Part shown: in pieces, positions 53,119 to 62,830 of the stretch
How the letters are laid out: the number at the start of each line of letters is the position of its first letter
Position numbering within the stretch: position 1 is the stretch's first letter
Assembly: GCA_947504195.1 (NCBI GenBank)
Contig: CANNGN010000001.1
Location: 186,001 to 250,000 of the forward strand
Source: an uncultured Vibrio sp.
Lineage (GTDB): Bacteria; Pseudomonadota; Gammaproteobacteria; Enterobacterales; Vibrionaceae
Direction: 5' to 3'
DNA length: 64,000 bases
The notes under the pieces: generated by a model
What the model was told of the DNA's origin: nothing
The model's input: the letters and a program-made list of their open reading frames with translations, nothing else
Databases searched by the model: none
Program-made: the position numbers and the translations under genes

Positions 53119-56100
53119 ATGTTACCAAGACTATCTAAACAATCAGACATCGATCCTGTTGTCTTAAGCTTTTTACAAGAACTCAAGAATTCCGGATTTC
53201 ATGGTGATATTGAAACGACTTATGCAAGTCGACTTTCCGTATCTACTGACAATAGTGTGTACCAACAGTTGCCTCAAGCTTTGGTTCTGCCGAAAACCAC
53301 CGCAGATGTTTCACTTATAGGTAAAGTTAGCACAAATCCAGAATATCGCGCGGTTACCTTTTCTCCTCGTGGAGGTGGTACTGGCACCAATGGTCAGTCA
53401 TTAACCAAAGGAATTGTGGTTGATCTGTCACGTTATATGAACCAAGTTCTCGAGATAAATGAGCAAGAGGGCTGGGTTCGAGTACAAGCTGGCGTGATTA
53501 AAGATCAGTTAAATGATGCAATTCGTCCTTTTGGTTATTTCTTCTCTCCTGATTTATCGACCAGTAACCGTGCAACTTTAGGCGGGATGATAAACACCGA
53601 TGCTTCGGGTCAAGGATCGTTGAAATACGGTAAAACCTCAGACCATGTTTTATCGTTACAAGCGGTGTTCGCCGATGGTTCCATTTTTGAATCGGACATG
53701 TCTCAGGGCGAGCCTGAAGCAAACAGTATCGCCGCTCGAGCATTCCAAGTGACAGAGTCTGTGTGTCGAGAGAAACGCGCTGAAATTGTTGCGAAATTTC
53801 CACCACTAAACCGATTTCTAACCGGATATGATTTACACAACGCGATCAGTGATGAAACTAATGCGTTTGATCTGACTCGAGTACTTTGCGGCTCTGAGGG
53901 CTCTTTGGCATTCATCACCGAAGCCAAATTAAATATCACGCCTATTCCAAAAGCACGTACGCTGGTAAACGTTAAATACAACTCTTTCGATGCGGCACTT
54001 CGAAGTGCTCCGGTTATGGTTAAGGCGAACGCGTTATCTGTTGAAACAATCGATTCAAAAGTGCTCAACTTAGCTAAGCAAGACATCGTTTGGCATACGG
54101 TGAGCGATCTATTGTCCGATGTTCCTAATGTCGAAATGTTGGGGATTAACATTGTTGAATTTGCTGGTCAGAATCACGACGAAATTGAAAGCCAAGTTAG
54201 TGAACTTACCGTGCGCCTTGATGAGATGCTTAAGACCCAAGAAGGCGGAATTATTGGTTACCAAATTTGTTCCGATTTAGCTGGGATTAATCGAATCTAC
54301 AATATGCGCAAGAAAGCAGTAGGTTTGCTAGGTGCGGCTAAAGGGGCGGCAAAACCGGTTGCATTTGCCGAAGATACCTGTGTGCCACCAGAAAACTTAG
54401 CCGATTATATTGCAGAATTCCGTGAGTTGCTTGATTCTAAAAGCCTTGCTTATGGCATGTTTGGGCACGTTGATGCTGGAGTGCTTCATGTCCGTCCTGC
54501 TTTGGATATGTGTGACCCAAAACAAGAGAAGCTGATGCATGAAGTCTCTGATGAAGTGGTCAAATTAGTCGCTAAATATGGTGGCTTAATGTGGGGAGAG
54601 CACGGAAAAGGTTACCGTTCAGAATATGGTCCAGAGTTTTTTGGTGAGGAATTGTTTACTGAACTCCGCCGAGTAAAAGCCGCGTTTGACCCAGATAATA
54701 AGATGAACCCGGGCAAAGTTTGTACACCGCTTGATTCAGACGCAGAACTGGTCAAAGTTTCGGACGTAAAACGAGGCTTTTATGATCGCCAGATTGATGT
54801 AGAAGTTCGAGATAGTTTTAAGCAGGCTATGGAATGTAATGGGAATGGGCTGTGCTTTAATTACGATACCAGTTCCCCAATGTGTCCTTCGATGAAAGTG
54901 ACTGCCGATCGTCGTCATTCACCGAAAGGACGGGCCGGATTGGTAAGAGAGTGGTTACGTCAGCTCAGTGATCAAGGAATTGATATTCTTGATCTCGAAA
55001 AACAAACATTAAATAGTTCGCTAAGTGTAAAAACACTGCTTGATCGTGTTCGTAATTCTATTAAGAAAGATAAAGAGTACGATTTTTCTCATGAAGTTTA
55101 TGAGGCAATGAACGGATGTTTAGCCTGTAAAGCGTGTGCGACTCAGTGTCCGATTAAAGTCGATGTTCCTAGCTTTAGATCGCGTTTCTTAAATATCTAC
55201 CACTCACGCTATCAACGCCCTGCGAAAGATTATCTTGTTGCTAATATTGAAACCATGTTGCCGTTAATGGCGAAGGTTCCGACCCTAGTTAATGGCGTTT
55301 TAGAGCAAAAATGGGTGCAGTCATTAACCGAAAAAACAGTTGGTTACCGTGATACGCCATTGCTTACGGTGCCAACCTTAGCAAAGCGGGTGAAACAGCA
55401 ACCTGTTGTGAGTTTTAATATCGAGGCGCTACGCCACATTCCCGAGGCGAATCGCGATAATTATGTGATTATTGTTCAGGATCCGTTTACCAGCTATTAC
55501 GATGCAGACGTCGTCGATGACTTTATTTCTTTGGTGGTTAAGTTAGGTAAACAGCCTATTTTGTTGCCGTTTAAACCAAATGGTAAAGCTCAGCACATTA
55601 AAGGTTTTCTAGAGCAATTTAGTAAAACCGCAAAAAATACTGCTGAGTTTTTAAATCAAGTCGCTCAACTTGGTATCCCACTTGTCGGTGTCGACCCTGC
55701 TTTAGTGCTCTGTTATCGAGACGAGTATAATGAAGTGTTAGCTGAGCAACGTGGCGAATTTGAAGTGCTCACATCTCACGAGTGGTTGTTGCCTCGTTTG
55801 GCGCAATTTGAGCTTAAAGATAGTGATGATAAACCTTGGCATCTATTTGCTCACTGTACCGAAAAAACCAAACTGCCAAACGCTGAACAACAATGGGTGA
55901 CGATCTTTGCTCATTTCGGGGCAAATTTAGAACCTATAGCAGTGGGGTGTTGTGGTATGGCTGGGACTTTTGGCCATGAATCGGATAAATTTCAAATGTC
56001 TCGTGATATCTACAATTTGAGTTGGAAAGGGCAGTTTGAGGCATTACCTCATGAACGCTGTTTGGTTACGGGGTATTCATGTCGTAGTCAGGTTAAACGA

Positions 56101-56157
56101 TTTGAACACATTAAACCGAAGCACCCAATTCAAGCATTATTGACTCATTTATCATAG
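53119..56157 (+). CDS. ydiJ: FAD-linked oxidoreductase YdiJ (D-2-hydroxyglutarate dehydrogenase type)
   Basis: A 1012-residue enzyme. N-terminal FAD-binding type 4 domain (about 50-275: FSPRGGGTGTNGQSLT, ATLGGMINTDASGQGS, LCGSEGSLAFITEA), C-terminal FAD-linked oxidase domain (280-560: FGHVDAGVLHVRP, GEHGKG), a 4Fe-4S ferredoxin-like region (CLACKACATQCP at about 672-683) and a cysteine-rich CCG-type domain at the end (CCGMAG). YdiJ of E. coli has been reported to oxidise D-2-hydroxyglutarate to 2-oxoglutarate. Length matches (1018). AGGAAG precedes the ATG. Confidence 0.94.
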   Translation: MLPRLSKQSDIDPVVLSFLQELKNSGFHGDIETTYASRLSVSTDNSVYQQLPQALVLPKTTADVSLIGKVSTNPEYRAVTFSPRGGGTGTNGQSLTKGIVVDLSRYMNQVLEINEQEGWVRVQAGVIKDQLNDAIRPFGYFFSPDLSTSNRATLGGMINTDASGQGSLKYGKTSDHVLSLQAVFADGSIFESDMSQGEPEANSIAARAFQVTESVCREKRAEIVAKFPPLNRFLTGYDLHNAISDETNAFDLTRVLCGSEGSLAFITEAKLNITPIPKARTLVNVKYNSFDAALRSAPVMVKANALSVETIDSKVLNLAKQDIVWHTVSDLLSDVPNVEMLGINIVEFAGQNHDEIESQVSELTVRLDEMLKTQEGGIIGYQICSDLAGINRIYNMRKKAVGLLGAAKGAAKPVAFAEDTCVPPENLADYIAEFRELLDSKSLAYGMFGHVDAGVLHVRPALDMCDPKQEKLMHEVSDEVVKLVAKYGGLMWGEHGKGYRSEYGPEFFGEELFTELRRVKAAFDPDNKMNPGKVCTPLDSDAELVKVSDVKRGFYDRQIDVEVRDSFKQAMECNGNGLCFNYDTSSPMCPSMKVTADRRHSPKGRAGLVREWLRQLSDQGIDILDLEKQTLNSSLSVKTLLDRVRNSIKKDKEYDFSHEVYEAMNGCLACKACATQCPIKVDVPSFRSRFLNIYHSRYQRPAKDYLVANIETMLPLMAKVPTLVNGVLEQKWVQSLTEKTVGYRDTPLLTVPTLAKRVKQQPVVSFNIEALRHIPEANRDNYVIIVQDPFTSYYDADVVDDFISLVVKLGKQPILLPFKPNGKAQHIKGFLEQFSKTAKNTAEFLNQVAQLGIPLVGVDPALVLCYRDEYNEVLAEQRGEFEVLTSHEWLLPRLAQFELKDSDDKPWHLFAHCTEKTKLPNAEQQWVTIFAHFGANLEPIAVGCCGMAGTFGHESDKFQMSRDIYNLSWKGQFEALPHERCLVTGYSCRSQVKRFEHIKPKHPIQALLTHLS

Positions 56158-56168
56158 AGTACTCAACG

Positions 56169-56197
56169 AAAAGGTAACGGAAATCGTTACCTTTTTT
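56169..56197 (+). terminator. ydiJ terminator
   Basis: Perfect 11-bp stem AAAAGGTAACG (56169-56179) with CGTTACCTTTT (56185-56195) and following T-run, 12 bases past the ydiJ stop. Confidence 0.92.
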
Positions 56198-56241
56198 GTG
56201 TTATCGTTGCTCGAGGTTACTGACGGTTGTGAGGAGAAAGT

Positions 56242-56703
56242 ATGCATCGATTAGAGCTAAAAATAGTACCTGTTGTTCTTGTGTTGATTGCGGTTGGCTT
56301 TATTTGGGCTCTAGATTGGCTATTGCCGACTTTTCGGCTAATGTTTCCTGGTCAAATGATATGTGCAGCTATTTTATTTGTCGCAGCGGGTTATCTAGGC
56401 TTAAAAGGGATTTGGGATTTTCGCCAAGCAAAAACAACGGTTCATCCGCACATACCTCATGAAGCAAGCACGGTCGTCTCTAATGGCATCTATCAGTACT
56501 CACGTAATCCTATGTACTTGGGTTTAGTGTGTTTGTTATTAGTGGAAGGTTTGGTGCTTAAAAACTGGACGATGATTTTGGTGGTGTGGGGGTTTATTGC
56601 GTACTTAAATCGTTTTCAAATCTTGCCTGAAGAACGCGCATTGGAAGCAAAGTTTGGCAAAGAATATCTTGATTACAAAGAGAAAGTTAGACGCTGGATA
56701 TAG
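56242..56703 (+). CDS. Isoprenylcysteine carboxyl methyltransferase-like membrane protein
   Basis: A 153-residue integral membrane protein of the ICMT/PEMT-like family. Three or four helices and the conserved VVSNGIYQYSRNPMYLGLVCLLLVEGL, then PEERALEAKFGKEYLDYKEKVRRWI, the SAM-binding C-terminus. Bacterial members methylate unknown lipids or small molecules. GAGGAGA precedes the ATG. Confidence 0.9.
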   Translation: MHRLELKIVPVVLVLIAVGFIWALDWLLPTFRLMFPGQMICAAILFVAAGYLGLKGIWDFRQAKTTVHPHIPHEASTVVSNGIYQYSRNPMYLGLVCLLLVEGLVLKNWTMILVVWGFIAYLNRFQILPEERALEAKFGKEYLDYKEKVRRWI

Positions 56704-56768
56704 TAACGCCCTATCACAGTTGATAAGGCGTTACGTTACAATTTACAAATGTAGTAGAAGGTCAGGGC

Positions 56769-57497
56769 TTACGCCGCTTGTTCTTCAAAAAGTGCCAAGA
56801 AGTAAGCTTTACGCTGATTAAAATGATCAACCAAATCATCGACAGCGTCACTGCAATAAGGTTTGAGACCACTAACAACTAAGCGCTTTAAACCTTTACC
56901 AATCACCACGCCATCTTCTTTAAAATCGAAGTTCATCGTCACGACGCCACGTTTACCTGTTACTTCAAATTTTGACCCTGTGTAGTCTACTTCAGGGTGC
57001 TTGAGGTCAAGGCGATCGAATTCAACTTCCATGCTTTCATAAATCACTAGCGGGCGATCACAGTTGATCATTACCTGTTGTTCTTCCATAAGAGGAACCA
57101 TGATATGAGGGAAGTTCATCGCTGAAAACTTCACGTAACTGGTTACAACGTGCTCAATGAAATCAAGATCATGGCTGATTTCACCTTCACGATTCATATG
57201 AAGATATTCTTTGCCATTTTTATCGACCACAGCGCTTTCTTTATCGCATTTGTTCTCGATATGAAGCTCGATTCCATCGGACACCATACCAGAGAAATTA
57301 AAGCGCATTTTTTGGCTTACGCCTTCTTTTTGCAAAAGAACAGCAAACAATAAGTCTCCCGGAACACAGAAGCGTTTATTGTCTTCGTCGTGAATTGGGT
57401 TAAAGTCTCCAGCCACTTTTTTAGCAAAATGACTTGCTTGTTGGCGAGTGAATTGAAATGTTTCGCTGTTGCTTGAAAAATAAGGAGTCAGATACAT
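56769..57497 (-). CDS. DUF3581 domain-containing protein
   Basis: A 242-residue cytoplasmic protein of the DUF3581 family, common in vibrios and relatives. The N-terminal ASHFAKKVAGDFNPIHDED resembles the hydratase motif of MaoC-type hotdog enzymes (A---GD-NPIH), suggesting a double-hotdog fold and a hydratase-like ancestor; activity is unknown. It stands alone between the methyltransferase-like gene and efpL-yciU. Confidence 0.85.
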   Translation of the reverse strand: MYLTPYFSSNSETFQFTRQQASHFAKKVAGDFNPIHDEDNKRFCVPGDLLFAVLLQKEGVSQKMRFNFSGMVSDGIELHIENKCDKESAVVDKNGKEYLHMNREGEISHDLDFIEHVVTSYVKFSAMNFPHIMVPLMEEQQVMINCDRPLVIYESMEVEFDRLDLKHPEVDYTGSKFEVTGKRGVVTMNFDFKEDGVVIGKGLKRLVVSGLKPYCSDAVDDLVDHFNQRKAYFLALFEEQAA

Positions 57498-57609
57498 AGG
57501 TGATTCATTTATGGCCTAAATTGGCTCGGATTATATATGAGTATTGAAAATGAATGGTCTATCCAGTTACAAATAGCTGAATTAGACCTTTCATTTCCAT
57601 CTTTTGGGG

Positions 57610-57939
57610 TTAATTTGATGAATCTCGTTGCCATAAGATATGACAAAACTTCTCGTCATCTATTCGACTAATGAGAATGCGAGCAAAGATAACGCCCAGC
57701 TTCTGCTGACTTTCATCAACTAAGCCTATGTGGATTTCGGCATAGTTATTTTCGTCGATGTTAAACCCAACGTGAGATTCCCAATCGTTTCCAAGTTCGA
57801 TAGCAATCGCAGCACCTTGTTGGTCAAAGTCTTGCTCAAATTGACCAAGTTGAGGCTGCTCTAAATTATCGGGTGCCATTTCAAGAAAAATATCGTAGGC
57901 AGTATCGATAACATCGTCGTAGCTTAGTAATTGACTCAT
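57610..57939 (-). CDS. yciU: YciU family protein (HI1450-type, putative dsDNA mimic)
   Basis: A 109-residue acidic protein of the DUF440/YciU family. It matches E. coli YciU through AYDIFLEMAPDNLE, WESHVGFNIDENNYAEIHIGLVDE, VFARILISR and FCHILWQRD. The H. influenzae homologue HI1450 has an acidic surface resembling double-stranded DNA and binds HU. It starts 4 bases after the efpL stop, so it is in the same operon. Confidence 0.92.
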   Translation of the reverse strand: MSQLLSYDDVIDTAYDIFLEMAPDNLEQPQLGQFEQDFDQQGAAIAIELGNDWESHVGFNIDENNYAEIHIGLVDESQQKLGVIFARILISRIDDEKFCHILWQRDSSN

Positions 57940-57943
57940 TTAT

Positions 57944-58510
57944 TTATGCTCGACCCATAAATTTACGTTCAGCGATATTGATAACGATGCGTTCACCGGA
58001 TGCAATGTATTCAGGAACTTGAACCACTAAGCCGGTTGTTAAACGAGCGGGTTTGGTACGTGCGGATGCCGACGCGCCTTTTATCGAAGGGTCTGTTTCT
58101 TCAATAACCAATTCGACTGATGATGGAAGCTCAATAGCGGCTGGTTGGTCGTTGACAAGAATAACGAATAAGCCTTGAACGTCTTCATTGATGAACGCTA
58201 GATCTTCTTCAATATCGGACTTTTTGAATGGATATTGAGTATAGTCTTCGTTATCCATGAAAATGTAGTCATCGCCATCTATGTAGGAGAATGATGAGGC
58301 ACGTTTATACATATCGACGGTTTCTAGCATCTCGTCACTTTTAAATGACTCTTCAACTTTTCCGCCAGTCGCAAGGTCTTTAAAACGGAACTTGAAAATT
58401 TTTGCACCGCCACGGCCACCAGGAGTAGTGATATCAAAATCTTTAACGAGCAGAATTTTTCCATTTAGGCTAACTGCAGAGCCTTTTTTAATGTCGCTTG
58501 CCTTTGGCAT
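57944..58510 (-). CDS. efpL: Elongation factor P-like protein EfpL (YeiP)
   Basis: A 188-residue translation factor of the EF-P family. It begins [24 protein letters not shown], and the loop tip reads TTPGGRGG, with Arg33 at the EfpL-specific position instead of the modified Lys of [18 protein letters not shown] and [29 protein letters not shown] are conserved. EfpL helps ribosomes through polyproline and related stalls. ATG 58510 has AAGGAAA upstream; the frame extended to 58543 is rejected. Confidence 0.95.
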   Translation of the reverse strand: MPKASDIKKGSAVSLNGKILLVKDFDITTPGGRGGAKIFKFRFKDLATGGKVEESFKSDEMLETVDMYKRASSFSYIDGDDYIFMDNEDYTQYPFKKSDIEEDLAFINEDVQGLFVILVNDQPAAIELPSSVELVIEETDPSIKGASASARTKPARLTTGLVVQVPEYIASGERIVINIAERKFMGRA

Positions 58511-58694
58511 TGTGGTATTTCCTTCACTATAATTTGGCGTCATTATACCTAACCAAGGCTAAAAGGAATAACCTAAATAAGGCTATTTTGATGAACAAAG
58601 CGCTCAAGGTGTCTATGATTGCCGTAATTAATGTTTAATTGCGTATAATATATGTCTTCAAATATCGATTTTATATAGGATTTTTATCACGACC

Positions 58695-59462
58695 ATGGTT
58701 CTAGATGTCATTGATAGTACCGCACCGTTACAAGTGGAATACCAGCCTGCGGTGAACGAGATCGTTCGTGCTCTTAAGCAAGGGTTGGGGGATAACTTAC
58801 ATAGTCTATATCTTTACGGGAGCATCGCTAGAGGAAGTGCTCGACCCAATCGGTCGAATGTCGACGTTGTTGTTGTAACGCATCGAGAGTTAGGATCGAA
58901 TAAAGCAACGATATTCAATACGATACGTTGGCGCTTTCAAACAAAATATTCATTTATTACTGATGTGAATATAAAAACGGCATTGGTGAGCGAGGTAGCT
59001 TCACTCGAGAGCCTGTTTTCCTGGGGATTCTTATTACACCATTGCTCAATTTGTTTGTATGGTGATGACTTAGGTGAATGTTTTGGTGATTACGAACCGA
59101 GTTGGGAAATTGCTAAATATTGGAATATGGATATTGCTGAACGCCTTGAGTGGTATCGTGACAAGGTCGCAAAGGCTTCCAGTGCCGAACAACAGATTGA
59201 AGCCCAACAACAAGCTGCGAAAAAACTTCTCAGAGCTGCGTATGGAGTGGTGATGCATCGTGATAAAAATTGGTTCGATGATCCTCAACAATGTGGTCAC
59301 GAATTTTTGCGCTATTACCCAGATAAGGCGATTGAAATACAGCGTCTTTCGATTTTACTGGAAACGAAATTGATTCCTAAACGATCGGTGGTCGGTTTGT
59401 TAGATAGCTTTGGCCAGTGGCTGGTAAAAGAATATAAAAAAACCGAGTTTCGTATTGGTTAG
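58695..59462 (+). CDS. Nucleotidyltransferase-fold protein with altered metal site
   Basis: A 255-residue protein with a Pol-beta-type nucleotidyltransferase domain (about 18-110) related to aminoglycoside adenylyltransferases. The GS motif is G42-S43 (LYLYGSIARGS), and the D-x-D metal pair is replaced by N55-V56-D57 (SNVDVVVV); a third acid may be D90 (FITDVNI). The C-terminal half is helical, with WNMDIAERLEWYRDKVAK and KKLLRAAYGVVMHRD, as in related proteins. The first metal ligand change may reduce or alter catalysis. Function unknown. The AGGA upstream is about 14 bases from the ATG, so translation may be weak. It converges on polB with 16 bases between. Confidence 0.82.
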   Translation: MVLDVIDSTAPLQVEYQPAVNEIVRALKQGLGDNLHSLYLYGSIARGSARPNRSNVDVVVVTHRELGSNKATIFNTIRWRFQTKYSFITDVNIKTALVSEVASLESLFSWGFLLHHCSICLYGDDLGECFGDYEPSWEIAKYWNMDIAERLEWYRDKVAKASSAEQQIEAQQQAAKKLLRAAYGVVMHRDKNWFDDPQQCGHEFLRYYPDKAIEIQRLSILLETKLIPKRSVVGLLDSFGQWLVKEYKKTEFRIG

Positions 59463-59478
59463 TCAATAGTACCGGCGG

Positions 59479-61851
59479 TTAGAATAGCCCTAATTGTGGC
59501 TTGATTAAATTATCAAATTCTAAGCCAATAAAAGGTAATATTGCGTTCGCAACTGGTTTAAGTTGCTTCTCGATATAATGGTCATAATCAATAATGCCAT
59601 TTAGGTATTCTTTGGGCGCTGGTCCTTCAACTGTAATGACATATTCAATCGTACCTTTATTTTGATATTGAAGTTGCCGTCCTAATTGCAAATTTATTTC
59701 GTCGGCTTTTCGCGCGGCTCGTACTTGAGGAGGAATATTTTTTTGATACTCTGAAAGTTTGCGCCTTAAGCGTTTTCGGTAGACTAATTGTGCGTCAAAT
59801 TCACCATTTAAGGTGCGCTCGACCATGGAGCGTACGTAAGACTCAACAGGTTGTTGATTAAACACACGTTGATATAACTCACGTTGAAAAGTTTGAGAAA
59901 GCTCAGTCCAGTCAGTTCTTACACTTTCAAGCCCTTTAAATACCATTTCATCTGAGTCATCAGCGTGTTTAATTAGGCCAGCATAGCGTTTCTTCGAGCC
60001 GGTTTCGGAACCACGAATCGTTGGCATTAAAAAGCGACTAAAATGTGTTTCAAATTCAATTTCAAGATGACTTGTTAGTGAAAACTCTGTATCCAAATAG
60101 GATTTCCACCATTGATTGATGCTTTCGGCTAACTGTTTGCCAATGATGTTTGCCTGTTGTGGACAGTGCTCGTTTCCAAGTGCCACAAACGTCGAATCAG
60201 TATCACCGTAAATCACCTCGTAACCTTGTTGTTCAATTAAAGTTCGAGTTTTCTGCATGACTTCTTGCCCTCGCATTGTAATGCTGGAAGCCAGTCGTAC
60301 ATCAAAGAAACGGCACCCAGATGAACCTAACACTCCGTAGAACGAGTTCATGATAATTTTTATAGCTTGGGATAGCGGTTTATCTTGATTGCGTTTGGCC
60401 AGATCACGTGCTTGCCAAAGTTGTTGAATTAATTCAGGTAAAATATGATTTTGACGGTGGAATTGGCCGCCACAGAATCCCAACACAGCTTGATCTGGTG
60501 CTTTGCCTATCTCTTGTCGCAAACCTTTGATAAGTCCCAACGGGTCAATAAGAAAGGACAGAATCAAAGAAGGGTAGAGGCTCTTATAATCGAGAACCAA
60601 AACCGATTCGTAAAGCCCGGGCTTAGAATCCATCACGTAACCGCCAGGACTTGCTTGCCAGTTTTCACTTTGTAGGTTTGGTGCTACATAACCAGCACGG
60701 TGTAACCGAGGAAGATAGAGGTTGGTAAATGCAGCGACGGAACCCCCCATTTTATCCAATTCAAGTCCAGTTAATCTTGAACGCTGAATGGCGAAATCGA
60801 GCAGGTGAGTATGGTGAAAGATTCGAGTAACTAATCGGCAATCTTGGAGGTTGTAATGGGCAAGCTGGGGTTTATCTTTACGGAACATATGATTGATCTC
60901 AGCCATACGATCATGAACGTTGTGGATGGCTTTACCTTCACCTAAAAGTTGCTGAGATACGGCCTCGAGTGACCAAGACGGGAAGTGATAGGTCGCGGTC
61001 TTTAATGTATCGATTCCGTCAAGCACTACTCGTCCGGGGATCGATATGAAGCCTTGATTAGAAATTGACGACTGTCGAAAATAGCTGCTGCTGTTTCCCC
61101 GCCCTATATTCAATTTGAGTTGGTGGTGCTGCGCGCGTTTGTGAAGCAGGCGAAAATCAAAATCTATAATGTTCCACCCAACAATGATATCTGGGTCATA
61201 CTGTCGAAACCATTCAATTAACTGTAAGAGAAGCTCTTTTTCATTGTTGACCCATTGAATGTGGCATGAATAGTTATGAACTTGAGGAGCCCCAATCATA
61301 ATAACGCGTGAATCCAGTTCACTTTCAAGTCCAACCGAATAAAGAATGCCTTTCTCTGAGCATTCGATGTCCAATGAAACCATGGTTAACTCAGGAACAA
61401 ATTCGGCCGATTTACATTTAGTACCACGTATTAGGTGAAAACTATTTTTGTTATGTGCTTCACCGGTAAACTCAACACTGCCTTGGATGAACCGTTCCAT
61501 CAGGTATCGGTCGACGAGGCGAATATCACCTTCCCAGACTCCAAGTTCAGCAGCACTTAAGAGTTGAACAAAATGCTGGCTTTGTTTGATGGTGTTGAGG
61601 TAGCAACCAAGTACAGGACTCTCTCCAAAGGTTTGTAGGTCAAGGGGCTTGAACTCAACATCGATTTTGTTTTCATGCGCTATCTTTTGGGCATCATCGA
61701 GGTTCATCTGTTTTATAAAGCAGATGACTTTTTCTCCGTGAATTTGAAGTAATTTTATGCCCGACGAGGTCTTTACCCAAAGTTCAATTTGAGTTTGTTG
61801 GTGTATATCTCTGGCATGACGGCTAAGAATGAAGCCTTGGTCTCGAAACAA
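59479..61851 (-). CDS. polB: DNA polymerase II PolB
   Basis: A 790-residue family B DNA polymerase with 3'-5' exonuclease, used in restart and translesion synthesis. Exonuclease motifs: VSLDIECSE, GWNIIDFDFR and HYNLQDCRLV. Polymerase motifs: LDYKSLYPSLI (A), KIIMNSFYGVLGS (B) and YGDTDSTFV (C). The C-terminal QLGLF is the beta-clamp-binding peptide. The frame opens with TTG at 61851; no in-frame ATG lies upstream before a stop, so TTG is taken as start, supported by alignment of GFILSRH with E. coli GFILTRH. No LexA box is seen upstream. Confidence 0.95.
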   Translation of the reverse strand: MFRDQGFILSRHARDIHQQTQIELWVKTSSGIKLLQIHGEKVICFIKQMNLDDAQKIAHENKIDVEFKPLDLQTFGESPVLGCYLNTIKQSQHFVQLLSAAELGVWEGDIRLVDRYLMERFIQGSVEFTGEAHNKNSFHLIRGTKCKSAEFVPELTMVSLDIECSEKGILYSVGLESELDSRVIMIGAPQVHNYSCHIQWVNNEKELLLQLIEWFRQYDPDIIVGWNIIDFDFRLLHKRAQHHQLKLNIGRGNSSSYFRQSSISNQGFISIPGRVVLDGIDTLKTATYHFPSWSLEAVSQQLLGEGKAIHNVHDRMAEINHMFRKDKPQLAHYNLQDCRLVTRIFHHTHLLDFAIQRSRLTGLELDKMGGSVAAFTNLYLPRLHRAGYVAPNLQSENWQASPGGYVMDSKPGLYESVLVLDYKSLYPSLILSFLIDPLGLIKGLRQEIGKAPDQAVLGFCGGQFHRQNHILPELIQQLWQARDLAKRNQDKPLSQAIKIIMNSFYGVLGSSGCRFFDVRLASSITMRGQEVMQKTRTLIEQQGYEVIYGDTDSTFVALGNEHCPQQANIIGKQLAESINQWWKSYLDTEFSLTSHLEIEFETHFSRFLMPTIRGSETGSKKRYAGLIKHADDSDEMVFKGLESVRTDWTELSQTFQRELYQRVFNQQPVESYVRSMVERTLNGEFDAQLVYRKRLRRKLSEYQKNIPPQVRAARKADEINLQLGRQLQYQNKGTIEYVITVEGPAPKEYLNGIIDYDHYIEKQLKPVANAILPFIGLEFDNLIKPQLGLF

Positions 61852-62185
61852 ATTGTTTGCTCTGTCGATAATGAGGTAGTGATTGTATCAAAGCTTGGAA
61901 GGTGAAATAACCTCAGATTTTATCGATATTGAATGATAATGAGATTTCCCTTTATGATCTTTTCTACGAGATTGATATAATGTCTCAAATTAAAGAGTCG
62001 TTGAGAATTATAGTGACGTTTAACTCTTTGAATTGGTGTTGTATACAATGACTTGAAGATTATGAGCTTGATTCTCAATTGATTTAGGCTCATAGTCGAC
62101 AGTTAAAATTGCACTCTGAATCACCGTTGATAACAGCGGTGACTCAGAGTGTTGTGTTGAGCCAAATGATTTTGGAGAGACAAGT
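61852..62185. promoter_or_regulatory. Divergent polB-uvrY regulatory region
   Basis: About 334 bases. It contains a long imperfect hairpin near uvrY (62112-62151) and a 10-bp palindrome TTGTATACAA near 62040. It must hold both promoters. Confidence 0.5.
62112..62151 (+). other. Strong hairpin in the uvrY leader
   Basis: A 15-bp stem with a single mismatch (62112-62126 with 62137-62151; arms CACTCTGAATCACCG type) and 10-base loop ends 34 bases before the uvrY start. No T-run follows directly. It could be an mRNA leader structure affecting uvrY expression or stability. Confidence 0.6.
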
Positions 62186-62830
62186 TTGATTAGTGTTTTC
62201 CTGGTTGATGATCACGAACTGGTTCGCACAGGGATAAGACGTATTATTGAAGACGTCCGTGGAATAAGTGTCGCAGGGGAAGCAGACAGTGGTGAGCAGG
62301 CGGTTAAGTGGTGCCGCAATAATAATGCTGATGTGCTATTAATGGACATGAATATGCCCGGTATTGGTGGCCTAGAAGCAACAAAAAAAATCATACGTTA
62401 TAATCCGGATGTTCGAATTATTGTGCTAACCGTGCACACAGAAAATCCGTTTCCGACAAAAGTAATGCAAGCAGGAGCAGCGGGCTACCTTACTAAAGGA
62501 GCGGCTCCTGATGAAATGGTGAATGCTATTCGTGTGGTCAATAGCGGACAGCGTTATATTTCACCAGAAATTGCGCAACAAATGGCATTAAGCCAGTTTT
62601 CACCAGCGGCGGAGAATCCGTTTTCTGAACTCTCTGAACGTGAGCTTCAGATTATGATGATGATAACCAAAGGCGAAAAAGTTACGGATATTTCAGAACA
62701 ACTGAATTTAAGTCCAAAAACCGTCAACAGCTACCGTTATCGACTTTTTGCCAAGTTAGATATTAGTGGGGATGTCGAGTTGACTCATTTAGCAATACGA
62801 CATGGAATACTCGATACCGAGAGCCTATAG
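62186..62830 (+). CDS. uvrY: Response regulator UvrY (GacA/VarA)
   Basis: A 214-residue NarL/FixJ-type response regulator, the partner of BarA/GacS that activates Csr small RNAs. Receiver: [14 protein letters not shown], phosphoacceptor in [24 protein letters not shown] and GYLTKGA. Output: [17 protein letters not shown]...[19 protein letters not shown]. The start is TTG at 62186 with GGAGAGAC upstream, giving MISVFLVDD, matching E. coli MINVLLVDD; rare start codons are known for this gene. The uvrC GTG overlaps its stop by one base. Confidence 0.96.
   Translation: MISVFLVDDHELVRTGIRRIIEDVRGISVAGEADSGEQAVKWCRNNNADVLLMDMNMPGIGGLEATKKIIRYNPDVRIIVLTVHTENPFPTKVMQAGAAGYLTKGAAPDEMVNAIRVVNSGQRYISPEIAQQMALSQFSPAAENPFSELSERELQIMMMITKGEKVTDISEQLNLSPKTVNSYRYRLFAKLDISGDVELTHLAIRHGILDTESL

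Noticed and set aside
53703..54152. Minus-strand 149-residue ORF inside ydiJ
   Set aside because: Antisense to the conserved FAD-binding region; no support as a gene.
61862..61877. Possible LexA box upstream of polB (CTGT, then AGGT)
   Set aside because: The second half-site does not match ACAG.
61925..61950. Fur-box-like AATGATAATGAG near polB
   Set aside because: Only half the 19-bp consensus agrees and neither neighbour is an iron gene.
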